Assembly: GCA_037783545.1 (NCBI GenBank) | Contig: JBBELK010000052.1 | Location: 1,612,001 to 1,676,000 of the forward strand | DNA: 64,000 nt | Direction: 5' to 3' | DNA from: Henricia sp. BOLD:AAB3569 | Lineage: Eukaryota > Echinodermata > Asteroidea > Spinulosida > Echinasteridae | In this document: positions 1 through 30,162 of the stretch, piece after piece | Numbering within the stretch: position 1 is the first letter of the stretch | How the letters are laid out: each line of letters starts with the position of its first letter | Notes under the pieces: generated by a model | What the model saw: the letters and a program-made list of their open reading frames with translations, nothing else | Told to the model about the DNA's origin: nothing | Database searches by the model: none | Position numbers and translations under genes: made by a program

Positions 1-18878
<18,878 letters not shown>

Positions 18879-19543
18879 GTTGTTAGTTCATCTAAAATTT
18901 CACATTTGGTGAAAAATCCCTTGGACTTGGCCTAAATCGATGACTGCGCTGCAACCGATGTCACATAATTATCATGGATATCGGTCACTTCGCCCCATGT
19001 CTCGTTCGTCCAGCCGGCCCAATGCACTTCGCCCCATTGTAATCGGGTGCGCACGTGCACCAAAGATAGTACGCCCTCTTGGGGAGAGCTCGAGCAAGAG
19101 TCGCATTAGACTGGTCCCCTGTCCATGTGCGCTACGCTGCTCTCGCTATACAAGGACCACGGTAGACTGGTTCCCGTCCACATATTCCACACAGGAGAAT
19201 ATAAGGACAGGTAAAGGGCGCTACATCTTGATCTGTAATTGGTCGTCTTTGCGCGTGCGCATTGTATTTTTTATATTTAAAAATTGGCCAAGCCCTTTGC
19301 TTTAGGCAATGTACTTTATTTACATAATTGGATATGTTCGACACGCACGGCCAAGTTACAAATGTCAATGCAAAATCTGCGCACTTACTTAAAAAAATAA
19401 ATAATAATAACCACGTGACGGGCAGAATTCTGCCCGTCATGGCTGGCCTTTACCGATCCCTATATTTTCGCAATAAGCGAACCAATCTATAGGGATCGGG
19501 AACCAATCTAGGACCACGGACGTATATATAAATTATATATACG

Positions 19544-20554
19544 TCTGTTAAGACCGGTCTATAATTATAGCCCGCTTGCAATATCGTTGTCTTGAAGTTA
19601 GACCAGTCTTAAAATTTAAGCCCGCGGCGAGCTGGCTATAATTTTTGGACACCGCGCTACATCTCGTAATTTCAAATGAAAACAGACGAACAAAACGCAC
19701 ATTGTGCCCATTAGAGCATTTTTAGTGTTATTTGATAACTTTCGCGGTCAGTTTCTCTGCAAAAACTGCACCACACAAGCGTCATCAAGTGGCTTCGTGA
19801 GGACGTTTGTTTGGCTTGAAATCACGCAAGTATAGTCGGCCGGCTGCATCACTTTCCGTTAAGATGTGCGTGTTTTTCGGCTGGCGCAGCCGGCCGTACC
19901 TGTGATGATCTGTTTTTGAGCGATTCTGCGAATAAAACCATTATAAATCAAATTAAAGAAAGACATCAACAAACTCATCCGAAAAAAATGTCAGCTTTGT
20001 CAAATGTACCACGTTTAAAAAAACCATGAAAATCCATATGCATTTTCCTGGTCTTAGCGGGGTGTTTCAAATATTCGTTCTCAGTTGATCGGGTACTATG
20101 TGGCTTGCGTCATGCACTCTGTGGCGCACATTATTACTGCGTGTGCGCGCGATCCATAAAAATGCATCGCGTTGGAACACGCACACGGAGTATACACAGC
20201 GCCCATGCATTTTGGACCGCGTAGATGCGAACCAAAAATAAGTAAATCGTTTGCAAACGATCTAAATAATTTCATCTTTACGGATTATTTTCTGGTAAAA
20301 TTATATCATTTTGAGCGAAAACCTTTCATTGGGTAGTTGCTATTAATTCAATCTTTACTTTCAGAACTTTTCCCCTGTAAACTCGCCGATTACTTTTTGG
20401 GGTCATTGCAAATGATCACTGGGCCTTTAAGTTAGACTGGTTTATTGCAATGGGCTAAACCAGTGACTAAGCTGAGACTGGCTAAGTTGGACAGCCGGCT
20501 ATAAAAGACGGGTCTTAGACCAGTGGCTAAGTCGATTTTATTGCAATCCGCCCC
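19544..20554. mobile_element. Element with TTGCAATCCGCCCC end, partial left end
   Basis: Shares its whole body with 62286-63819 (ATAGCCCGCTTGCAATATCG, CACATTGTGCCCATTAGAGC, CTGGCGCAGC, GACTGGTTTATTGCAATGGG). The left terminal part is lost or rearranged next to a TATATA palindrome (19520-19543). It is interrupted by the 19903-20430 insertion. Confidence 0.65.
19903..20430. mobile_element. Nested element, GATGATCTGTTTTTGAGCG family
   Basis: Absent from the homologous place in 62286-63819, where CAGCTGTACTTCAG continues straight into TTAGACTGG. A second copy lies at 55551-56013. Internal blocks TCAACAAACTCATCCGA and ACGATCTAAATAATTTCATC are shared. Confidence 0.65.
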
Positions 20555-20838
20555 AGTATGCTTATTTGGTCCTGACAGCAATTTTACAGGCATATCTTTT
20601 GCTGTTGTCGATGGAAAAATACCGCTGCTGCCGCCGGCGCCGCTGTTATTTTCCACACATTGATCGCGTAGCGCGCGCGATGCCAAATGGAACGAAGGCG
20701 CGCAACACGCACGATGTAGTATAGTCTTGATGCAAGACCGAATTTACCGTTGTAGTTCGCGATCCCCGCGCTCACTGTTTATTTCAGCCGCTAGAGGGCG
20801 TACCTACACTCGCGACGTGCTCGAAACACAGACATATA

Positions 20839-21305
20839 GGCTGCGTTCGGGCGTGCAGTTCTCGTTACTCGGGAGTAATGCGTGCGCATTGCACTCGGGT
20901 CACATCACGCGAACGGCAAGTACGCAGTCCGCGTGCGCGAATAGCAATCAATGAAGATGGCCGTCTCTTGCCATCACTGCACAAAAACGCCGTTTCACTG
21001 CTCACAAGAAACTGAGGAAATACAGGCCATAAGTCGTGAGAACCTTTGATGCCGTCCAAAACAAACCTCAGTGAGTTGTTGTTTCAGTTATCCAGTTGAC
21101 ACGTTTAGCAAATTCACCAACAATCCAACCTATATCTCGCCATAATCGTACAAATCACATGGCATTCGTCAGGAGTAAGAGCACACTCCCCATTTGTTGG
21201 GGAGTACCGAGAGCGTACTCTCATTGACCCGAGTGTCGTTATTCTTGCCGTTCGCGCGCGCAGGAGTATACTCGTGTTAACACGAGTACACGCCCGAACG
21301 CAGCC
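20839..21305. mobile_element. Inverted-repeat element, GGCTGCGTTCGGGCGTG ends
   Basis: 467 bp; GGCTGCGTTCGGGCGTG and its perfect complement at the right. Subterminal ACTCGGGAGTAATGCG and CGTGTTAACACGAGTA. Inverted, interrupted second copy at 23093-26421. Confidence 0.8.
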
Positions 21306-21414
21306 AAAGAAAACCTTTTTTTTGTATTTCAGGTGCGCCCTCTGGCGGCCAATGGTGAATAGTCTATGTACATCGTGTATTGCGCGCAAAAAGGCAGTCT
21401 TTCCGAAAGACTAT

Positions 21415-21720
21415 AGGCGGATTCACACTGTCGCGGAAAAATCACACTGTTCCATTGGTTTGTACACAAACTGGTTTGCCGCTTGTGCGCGGCCTATCGC
21501 GACGCGCAGAACGTTTTGAGCTGGGTCAAAGTTCAAATTTGTTGAACTTTGACCGCGGGGCGCTGACCTTTCCAACGCGCAGCCAATGAGGTATCAGAGA
21601 AGCCCCAAGTTACCAGAGTGGAATTTTCTATTTTTGAATAACCGGCGATTGGGAGCTCACATGCAATGCGGTGAGCGCAGCGCGAAAGTGTGATTTTTCC
21701 GCGATAGTGTGAACGCGCCT
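21415..21720. mobile_element. MITE, GTTCACACTAT ends
   Basis: 306 bp; ends AGGCGGATTCACACTGTCGC and GCGATAGTGTGAACGCGCCT; internal GGTCAAAGTTCAAATTTG palindrome. A left-end fragment of the same family lies at 45439-45508 in GALT intron 5. Confidence 0.7.
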
Positions 21721-21865
21721 TAACGATGTAGTTGTGTCTGCGTATTGTAAACACCCCATTCTTCTAAGCGCCTGCTTGGCGCTTGCGCAAACCGTGACAC
21801 AGCCCTTTAAATTTGCATAAACATCCAGGAATTCCTGGATTTTTATGCAAAACATGGCGGCGTGT

Positions 21866-22255
21866 ATCCCCCTGTGTGATTGAAGATATGCATGATTAAA
21901 ACCAACCTGAGCAAAAACCAGCTCCGTAGTTCGTCTAACTTTTGAGAAAACAGTCAAAAAAGGGTTTGCAGTAATTTTGCCCCAAAACCACTTCGCCCTT
22001 AACCATTTCGCCCTGAACCACGGCCTGTACACGCGAAGTGGTTTTGGGGCTACGTAGTGTTTGGACGAAGTAATTTGGGGCGAAATGGCACTTGGGCGAA
22101 GAGGTTTGGGGGCGAAATGAATTTTCGTCTCATGAGACGAAAACTAATTGTTTTACTCATTTCTCAAAGACTATAGCACTTCAGAAAAAATCATTTCAGG
22201 GGAAGTTTTCTACGGTCATCATGCTTATATTGTGTAAGTTAGGCGTAAATCTGTG
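21866..22255. mobile_element. Foldback element, CTTCGCCCC family
   Basis: Same order of blocks as 6345-6690; right part TCGTCTCATGAGACGAAAAC followed by ACTCATTTCTCAAAGACTAT. Confidence 0.65.
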
Positions 22256-22274
22256 AACATTTCTAATTTTTGGT

Positions 22275-22647
22275 GGGGTACCGTGGCCGAGCGGCTTAGG
22301 TCATTGACTCGCAATCATAGGTGAAAACTTGGGGTTGCAGGTTCGAACCTCCCCACGGCTACGGTACCTGTGCCCTTGGGCAAGGCACTCAACCACACTT
22401 GCTCCATCCTTCGGAAGGGATGTAAAGCCGTTGGTCCAGTGTGTTAGGTAGGCCTAATATGGAAACGCACTCTAAAGATCCCAGAGCATTCTTTCGTGAA
22501 GAGCAAGGGGGATCATCCCCGGTGTCTCTGGCCATTTCTAATTCTAATTCTTCATGGGTTTCCTCACGCTTGCGAGTGACAGTGCAATGAGCACTATTGA
22601 GGAATCCTTGGTATGAATACCAGAAAGAAATAATAATAATAATAATA
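22275..22647 (+). mobile_element. tRNA-derived SINE, family A, full length
   Basis: Best copy: tRNA-like head GGTACCGTGGCCGAGCGGCT (A box) and GCAGGTTCGAACCTCC (B box), body CTTGGGCAAGGCACTCAACC, CTTCGGAAGGGATGTAAAGC, CAGAGCATTCTTTCGTGA, then ATGAATACCAGAAAGAAA and a (TAA)n tail of about 17 bp. 373 bp. Confidence 0.85.
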
Positions 22648-22955
22648 TGGCCTACTGCAATCATGTATAATGCCTTTAATTCAGAGTGAGGCGAACCCTG
22701 TTGTAAATATACAAACAGTGCACAAAGTTATTTGTCATGCGCAGCATGCAGCCTTTTCAGCAATAATTCGGCAGAAATACCTTAGTACTAGATTAGCAAC
22801 ATATTATGTGGGCAGTTGAAAGAGTTCTTCAGCAAAAACTGTTCGGAGAACTTCAGACGGGGTTATTTATGGAAATCCAGCGCAAAGATAAAGAAAAACA
22901 TAAGGTAGCGACTTGGAAATCCGTGACGTCATCAGCCGCGCAGTCGTGACACTAA

Positions 22956-23087
22956 GGGCGTGTTTGTTTCGGACGAATCCGCCGACCCCGATCTGCGCAG
23001 ATGGTTCAGCGCTATGCATAGTTGAATCTAGCTGAACCATCTGCGCAGATCTCGGGATCGGCGGATTCGTCCGAAACAAACACGCCC
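22956..23087. mobile_element. Palindromic MITE with TAA duplication
   Basis: 132 bp; GGGCGTGTTTGTTTCGGACG pairs with its complement at the right end, and the arms continue through CTGCGCAGATGGTTCAGC. Flanked by TAA on both sides, fitting the TWA target of Harbinger-type elements. Confidence 0.75.
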
Positions 23088-23092
23088 TAAAA

Positions 23093-26000
23093 GGCTGCGT
23101 TCGGGCGTGTACTCGTGTTAACACGAGTTATACTCCTGCGCGCGTGAACGGCAAGAATAACGACACTCGGGTCAGTGCGAGTATGCTCTCACTACTCCCC
23201 AACAAATGGGGAGTGTGCTCGTACTCCTGTCAAGTGTCGTGTGATTTGTACGAAGATGGTGGAGTATGGGTGGGATTTTTGGTGAATTTGCTCAACGTGT
23301 CAACTCAATAACTGAAACAACAACTCACTAATGTTTGTTTTAGACGGCATCAAAGGTTCTCACGACTTACGGCCTGTATAAGCCTTATACGTATCTGGCG
23401 GCCATCTTGAAAATAGCGCCACCATTCGACTTGTTGGAGACAGTCAAAGGGAACACTTTGGCTGCTGGCGCTCGTGGATTACGCACGTTTGTATGGTCAT
23501 AACAAATATTAGGTAGGTTTATTGCCAGATTTTGCAATTTATGCTCATTGTGCATGCCTTTTGTGCCAATTTTTGAGTTTGTACGGTAATATAGAAGGAG
23601 TAAAAGCAAATTTTATCGACTCATTTTTTGTAATTTAGACAGAAACATGGATCAAACAAATAGTTGTTTTGCCCGGTTCCGCAAACGAAAATTGTCCGAG
23701 GCGCCCGGCCGCACAAAAACCTACTTTTATGGAAAGGTAATCAGCCAGAAATATCCGGAATTTATTCAGCTATCCAAGACACTAAACATTTTTATAACAA
23801 TCGGTTGGAAAAAAATGCTTCCGAGCAATTTTTAGAGGTAGGAAGATTGCCCGGTTCCGCAAATAGCGCCTTAGCATATAAAGTCTTGTAGCTGCACACG
23901 ATCACGACAACACGTGTGCGACCTGAATGATGAAGCATACAATTTGCTATTTATTTTTTTCAGATTCCAGTTGTATAGACCGACAGCATAGCTACTTCTA
24001 ATGGAGAGATAAACATTATTACCCTTAAGACGAGTTGGTTTGATTAAAGAATTTCATACAACATATATTACGGTCAAAGAATAAAAAATCTGTCAATAGA
24101 AAAACTAGACAATGTTCCTCCAACGTTGCTTTTAAATTTATTTTAGAGTGCTGTTATATACATGTGTCGGAACATTTTAAAACTTTCAACAGCTACAAGA
24201 CACATATTACATTCCATTTATACTGTTGGTGACCGTTTCTTGATTTATAAATTCTGTTAATGTGTCTCTTTATCTTAAAGGAGCATGACCAGAGTTTCTG
24301 GAAAATAGTTTTCGATGTAACTTACCAATATTATCAAGTAACTCCCATACACACCTCCCATGTCCCAAAAACCCGAAAACATTCGCGATTTCCAGTAAAA
24401 AATTGAACAAAACTATCGTCGGCCTTCAGTGATAAACGTTGATACTGGAAAATTAGTTTACAAATAATCGGTGGATTTTCGACGATATCCTCGGAAATAT
24501 GCGGCCAAGAAGCACGGGAGTTTCAGTTTCGTAATCAGAAAAATATAACGGATGTTATGATATAAAAATCTCATGACCCATAAGAAAAGTCCCGGGGAGT
24601 TATGGGTAAAAAAAAGTGATCTGGTCACACTCCTTTAAATCAAACATTTTACATAGTTCGACATAATACACGGTACTAATATGATACTCTACGCTTTGTT
24701 TTCATGCATCGTTCATTGTTGCAGCGTGCATTTGTTTCTATTTTTCTTTTGTTATAGCCAGAGGTAAATTGTTTTCATTTCATCCAATTGGCCTTTTGAG
24801 TGTTACATTTGCATAGCCTCCACATAGCAACAACATTTTTGTCTGGTGAAGTAGATAATTAGTGTACATGACTACATGTATAAAAATGAAGTATTCATGT
24901 AAACATGCAAATGGCTAATTCAGCATCTTCCCCATGTTTTGGGAGTGAAAATTTCTACTGATAATATCTCTAAAAATGCAGGAAAGCAGTTGCACCAAAT
25001 CCTGATGATGTTCGGTATTCCTCTGCAATGATGGTCTGGAATAAAACAGAGATAAAGCATGGATGAAGTACAAGTTTAGGCTACATGACTTGCTAAAAAT
25101 AACCAGCATTATATAGTTGTTAAAATCCCTGCATTTTGGCAACCCCAAAGTCGCCACCAAATCTGAATCTGATAGATATTTAGTTGGCAAAGCCTCCATC
25201 AGGAAACATCACAGTATTTTTTTACAAAAATGATAAAAAAGCAAATTAAGTTTCAGGAAAATCCAGAGGAATCACATCCCGGCAAAATGCACGAGTTTGA
25301 AATGAAGCAATGACCATTCTGAGCTACCGTGACACGCGCACGAGCGTGCACACGACCGCCATGTCGGAAATACAAGACTTTCTATATGCTAAGGCGCTAT
25401 TTGCGGAACCGGCAAACTTTTGCGAAACCGGGCAATCTTCCTACCTCTAAAAATTGCTCGGAAGCATTTTTTTCCAACCGATTGTTATAAAAATGTTTAG
25501 TGTCTTGGATAACTGAATAAATTCCGGATATTTCTGGCTGATTACCTTTCCATAAAAGTAGGTTTTTGTGCGGCCGGGCGCCTCGGACAATTTTCGTTTG
25601 CGGAACCGGGCAAAACAACTATTTGTTTGATTCATGTTTCTGTCTAAATTACAAAAAATGAGTCGAAAAAATTTGCTTTTACTCCTTTTATATTACCGTA
25701 CAAACTCAAAAATTGGCACAAAAGGCATGCACAATGAGCATAAATTGCAAAATCTGGCAATAAACCTACCTAATATTTGTTATGACCATACAAACGTGCG
25801 TAATCCACGAGCGCCAGCAGCCAAAGTGTTCCCTTTGACTGTCTCCAACAAGTCGAATGGTGGCGCTATTTTCAAGATGGCCGCCAGATACGTATAAGGC
25901 TTATTTCCTCAGTTTCTTGTGAGCAATGAAACGGCATTTTTGTTAGTCTTGGCTCCAAGACCTTCGTGTTAGTTTTTGTTGTTGCTATACAGAATTCCCA

Positions 26001-26421
26001 CAGCGCGCGATGAACAGTGCGCGAAACTATTGAGGGCGTTTTTTCATACATTTTAATCGATTATTTGGTGTATTCGTAGCGGTAGTACGTATTCGTTGCA
26101 CTGGTATCGATACCAGTGGTGCATACGATACTGGACCTTCTAACTGGGTCCAAATCCACACGTACGACAGTCCAAATACAAGTACTTGAAGTGCGCCCTC
26201 TATTGGGCATGCAATTAAGTGTGCTCACATGAACGTGTGACAAACACAGACAGTTAACGTCTTTAGTAAAGACGTCATTTTTGTGTGCAGTGATGGCAAG
26301 AGACGGCCATCTTTACTGATTGCCATTCGCGCACGCGGACTTGCCGTTCGCGTGATGTGACCCGAGTGCAATGCGCACGCATTACTCCCGAGTAACGAGA
26401 ACTGCACGCCCGAACGCAGCC
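23093..26421. mobile_element. GGCTGCGTTCGGGCGTG element, interrupted copy
   Basis: Same ends as 20839-21305, opposite orientation. Its two halves flank a 2.5 kb insertion. The empty version (CAGGCCATAAG beside AACTGAGGAAATACAGGCC) is seen in the 20839 copy at about 21015-21030. Confidence 0.8.
23381..25901. mobile_element. 2.5 kb element with about 0.5 kb terminal inverted repeats
   Basis: Ends AGCCTTATACGTATCTGGCG and complement; TA at the borders. Left arm about 23381-23891, right arm about 25374-25901, nearly identical, except that the left arm lacks 19 bp between short direct repeats. Both arms carry a 60-codon frame starting MDQTNSCFARFRKRKLSEAP and, on the other side, a shared CGACTTGTTGGAGACAGTCA. 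The 1.5 kb centre is AT-rich with no transposase-like frame, so it is non-autonomous. Superfamily not assigned. Confidence 0.8.
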
Positions 26422-26683
26422 CTATTGTTCAAATCGGCTAAAACCTTTTAATTAAAAAAATCAAACAGTGATATGAAGTGCAGAGCCATTTCCTATATAT
26501 GCAACTGACAAAGATTGACGTAATAACTTCGGCTTTTCACTGGCACACCAATTTTGAAAATGACAGAAAAGCCAATCATGTATATAGACCCTATTCACCA
26601 GTGGCCATGACAGGAGGCAGGTTTTCCAATTTGAGCGACCTTGGACAGTCACGTGATATTTCAATTAACTCCAGGTACCACCT

Positions 26684-27115
26684 ATGGTGACGAATTTCAT
26701 TACGCTTTAGTTTGCCCTTACTTTAATAAGGATCATACTCATGTGAAGAAATATTACTGGAACAGACCAAGCATGCTGAAGTATGATCAGTTATTTAATG
26801 TACAGAGTAATACACAGTTAACCAGTCTTGCAAAATGTCTAAAAATAATTATGTCTAAATTTCTCTAAATATTTCTTTTGTTTATTTAGTAGACTTGTAT
26901 TTGACACAAACTTGCCATTTTATAAATACAATTACATGTAAATATACTTCACTTTGTCAAAGTTTAATCTCGTATTTAGTTATCTAGTGTTTACAAATTA
27001 GTTTACCGTTAGTTAATAGTATTGTTTATGCTGTATTTAACTGTATTGTTAGCTCTCATATACCCTGGTCGGGGTCGTAGAGTTGAATAAACCAACCAAC
27101 CAACCAACCAACCAA
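26684..27115 (+). mobile_element. 5'-truncated non-LTR retrotransposon (LINE) 3' end with AACC tail
   Basis: The sequence interrupts lectin unit 1 between CCAGGTACCACCT and CTCTGCTGAGGAG, which are contiguous in units 2 and 3. It begins within the last part of a reverse-transcriptase reading frame (GDEFHYALVCPYFNKDH, then KYYWNRPSMLKYDQL and LAKCLKIIM, then a stop), a pattern common at the C terminus of CR1/Rex-like LINEs. It ends AGTTGAATAAACCAACC with about seven AACC repeats. Dead on arrival by truncation. The exact clade is uncertain. Confidence 0.75.
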
Positions 27116-27117
27116 CC
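27083..27117 (+). repeat. (AACC)n microsatellite
   Basis: About seven AACC units forming the LINE tail. Confidence 0.9.
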
Positions 27118-27674
27118 TCTGCTGAGGAGCGTGCCGTTTGTGGGTATGGCCAAATTAGTTCTCGGTAGCGACCGACGACAAAATTTACACAATGTGACAA
27201 ATTAAGCGTTAAGCGGGGTCATAGCAACCGCACGCACATCGATTACCATTTTCGTGCCGTCTCCCATTATTATTTCGTAGGCAAAGGTTTAATTTATATA
27301 TATATTTTTTTAATTTGTTATTTGTTGGGGTGTCACTTGCAAGGAACGCCGTCTATATGATCGGAGATACATTATGCAGCCGTTTGTAATACGCAGTTAC
27401 TATACTAAAATGGCATTTGGGAGTACGAAGTAACGAGAACCGTCGGTAAAACCACCATATACAAGAGTATTGCCACAGTCCAGATAGACAGCAACATTTT
27501 TAATCCAGTGTCGTTTCTTGTGAAGGAAAATTTTCAAAACTGCTTCTAGCCTCAACTGAGGAAATCCTTTTTTTCCCGTTGGTTGGATTAGCCGTATTTA
27601 ATACGAGCATTTTACAAGTATAATTACGGATTGTACCTTTTCAAGTCAAGATTGTTCACTGTGAAAACACCACA

Positions 27675-28391
27675 ATGATCAGCTACTACGTCAGCATTGT
27701 TATCGCGTTGCTTCATCTGCGTCAGATCATCTCGCTGCAGAGTTTTCCCATGTGCCCACCCGGATGGCTACTGGCTGGCAAGTCCTGCTGGTTGGCCGTT
27801 CCTGACGAGCTCAACAAAATCCAAGCCCAGGAGAAGTGTCAACAGATGAACGGCAACTTGCCTGTTCCTAACTCAAAAGCCGAGAACGACTTTCTTTTCA
27901 GGTTCTTTAAAGAGTCCTGGCCAAATGCAAGGAGAAGTTTGTGGCTGGGATGTACCACTGCACCAGCCAACAACATGCTTGTGTGTCCTGAGGGTACGTG
28001 CCTTGGATACCATCCGCATGTCATCAAATCAGGCAACCCCGATGAAAGCTGTTTGTTGATGAGTAAAAATAACGGTTGGTTCGAAAGTGACTGTCATCAG
28101 TGGAGGCAAACCATATGCCAGCGCCCTGCCTTGAGATTTGCCTCAACCCTTCTGTGCTCTGCTGTCCACACCGGAAGCTACTGCCTACAGGACCACACCA
28201 TCTCAACCACTCAGACCAAAACCCCCATGCAGTGCTGTCTTGCCTGCTTCAAGGATCCCAAGTGCCACTCCTTCAACCTATCATGGGAGACGTGCCAGCT
28301 CAACAATGTTACCATCTCGCAGGTAGATCAAGGCAAGCACCTAGACCGAGCACATCAGCATTGCGGTTATTTTGAAATGAACTGGGTTTAA
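27675..28391 (+). CDS. Secreted C-type lectin-like plus PAN/apple-like protein, copy 1
   Basis: A single open exon of 238 residues. The N terminus (MISYYVSIVIALLHLRQI) looks like a signal peptide. A C-type lectin-like domain follows, about residues 25-150: it opens with MCPPGWLLAGKSCW, has the core WLGC and ends with ESDCHQWRQTICQ. Residues about 155-238 resemble a PAN/apple module: LLCSAVHTGSYC, then CCLACFKDPKCHSFNLS and CQLNN, ending in CGYFEMNWV. The calcium/sugar motifs EPN and WND are not present in normal form (WFESDC stands where a WND motif would be), so sugar binding is uncertain. AATAAA lies at 28551-28556, about 160 nt after the stop. Such proteins are usually secreted recognition or adhesion factors; a role in immunity is inference. 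It is the first of three tandem copies and looks intact. A non-coding upstream exon cannot be excluded. Confidence 0.82.
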   Translation: MISYYVSIVIALLHLRQIISLQSFPMCPPGWLLAGKSCWLAVPDELNKIQAQEKCQQMNGNLPVPNSKAENDFLFRFFKESWPNARRSLWLGCTTAPANNMLVCPEGTCLGYHPHVIKSGNPDESCLLMSKNNGWFESDCHQWRQTICQRPALRFASTLLCSAVHTGSYCLQDHTISTTQTKTPMQCCLACFKDPKCHSFNLSWETCQLNNVTISQVDQGKHLDRAHQHCGYFEMNWV

Positions 28392-28550
28392 GAATTCGCA
28401 TTATGTGTCGTTATTGGCGTTGGTGGCCTCCTTTGGATAAAGGGATTTGTTTCTTTGACGAAACAGACTTGAGTATTGTTGTGCAGAAGTGTTAAACTCA
28501 ATGGCTTCTGTCAAGTGTTGAACGCATAGTAGGTGTTACAAATTTCTGGG

Positions 28551-28556
28551 AATAAA
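28551..28556 (+). promoter_or_regulatory. Poly(A) signal, lectin copy 1
   Basis: AATAAA within a block conserved in all three units (GAACGCATAG then AATTTCTGGGAATAAA). Copy 2 keeps AATAAA at 33293-33298; copy 3 has ATTAAA at 38083-38088. Confidence 0.6.
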
Positions 28557-28914
28557 AATTAAACTGTTCGTATATTGAGTATTACACATGTATACGTGTG
28601 GACATAGTGGGCATGTATAAAGTCAGTGTACCTGAAAGTTGAATTTATCGAAATATATTGACTGTCACAATGTTTAGTCCGTTTAGGCGGATTTTTTGTT
28701 TTAGGTTTGTGTGTGCTTTGTAGAAGTTAGTTTCGTTTATTTTTGGAAACAGTTCAGCCTATTATAATTGTACTGGTGTAATGTCTTAACTTTGAAAGTT
28801 AAAACAACCTGCGCTCAACACTGTTAGTTAGGCTTTCTGTGAATGAAACTGTTCGTATACATTTTTTGAGACATTGACAAAAGTCTAGTTATGTTGTGCC
28901 CTAGTTCTAGTTAT

Positions 28915-29142
28915 GTTGTAGTCGAGTCCATCACAAGTCTATCGCAAGATAGACTTAACATATCCACCACAAGTCCCTGGGTCTTATTTCAAGTCACAAG
29001 CTTTTCAAATGAACTCCATGCTTGCAACACAGGCATTCTTTTGTGCGTGTTCATCCTTTGCTTCTTGTAACTGGACTTATGACGGACTTGTGCGGGACTT
29101 GTGATTTTATCGGCCAAGGACTTGTGATGGACTCGACTACAA
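28915..29142. mobile_element. CGAGTCC foldback element in lectin unit 1
   Basis: Ends GTTGTAGTCGAGTCCATCAC / GTGATGGACTCGACTACAA, inner ACAAGTCC repeats. Unit 2 has the empty site (GGTCTAGTTATTGTATAGATG, 35702-35724); unit 3 has the element at 38390-38915. Confidence 0.75.
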
Positions 29143-29654
29143 TTTTATGCATGTAATTATTTATTCACGCGAGCGTATTTTAGCATGTATTTTTAAATCG
29201 CACCACCATCAACTGTGTTTTACAACAGCAAATTATTGACCAAATGAAAGTTGAGAGGAAATGTGAACATTAAAGCCCCATACATTATTTGCAGCTACCC
29301 AAAAATGTTACTTTACGAGTTGACAAGAAAAAAAACGACCAAAAGTGTTGATAGCAATGGTAACAAACACCACATGAATTTTTTTCCCGCGTAAAATTGT
29401 ATACCTTTGTGGGAGAAAGTTTTAAAAAGTTGTCTGCAGACACAACTTTTTTACCATTCATTTATACACAAATAACATGCATGGATTTTTTTCAGGTTTT
29501 CTAAAGGTATTACTGCATCTTTATTTGGCTACAATTTATACAAGGCAGTTTTCTCCACATGGGCTTTTAATTACGAGTGGAAATAACGACGTTTTTAACA
29601 GTTTACCAATCATGTATATCTATCTTTAAACCGAGACTCTTGGCACAGTTATAT

Positions 29655-29799
29655 AGACCGTATCGAATAGCTGCCATCTTGTGGGGCATTTTTTGTTACT
29701 TAAACTGTTCAACGATGTAAGCACAATATGTGCAACCATGCATGTCCTCAAGGAAAAAAGAAACTGCCCCACAAGATTGCGGCTCTTCGATATACGGTA
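29655..29799. mobile_element. Palindromic MITE, AGACCGTATCGAATAGC family
   Basis: 145 bp with arms AGACCGTATCGAATAGC and GCTCTTCGATATACGGTAC; centre CATGCATG. Copies at 57001-57143 and 61014-61157. Confidence 0.7.
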
Positions 29800-29894
29800 C
29801 ATAGGCAGCTACTCTGAGCTGTGAATGTCAGTGATGTTACGCCCTCTGGTTTATTTTAAAACCAATTTTTTTCTTGATGTTGCAGGGCACAGTA

Positions 29895-30162
29895 TAGACT
29901 GGTCCCCTGTCCACATATTTACTCCCCCTGTGTCACAGTTTGGAAGAAAGTAGTGCTGCTGCAATTTCATTACACAACGCTTTATACGAAATTGCACTAC
30001 ATTCTTCTAAGCGCACTTGGCGCTTGCGCAAACTGTGACACAGCCCCGTTAATTTGCATAAACCTCCAGGTATTCCTGGATATTTATGCCAAACATGGCG
30101 GCGTGTACCTGTCCTCATATACGACGAAGGGGAAGTAAATATGAGGACAGGGGACCAGTTTA
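29895..30162. mobile_element. TAGACTGGTCCCC element with 9-bp duplication
   Basis: 268 bp; ends TAGACTGGTCCCCTGTCC / GGACAGGGGACCAGTTTA; GGCACAGTA repeated on both sides (29886-29894, 30163-30171). Unit 2 keeps the empty site (CAGGGCAAAGTATGGAATAG). Related fragments at 19109-19215 and 21755-21865. Confidence 0.85.

Noticed and set aside
23647-23835. Possible small gene MDQTNSCFARF in the 2.5 kb element
   Set aside because: Present in both inverted arms as part of the repeat; reported as part of the element, not as a gene.
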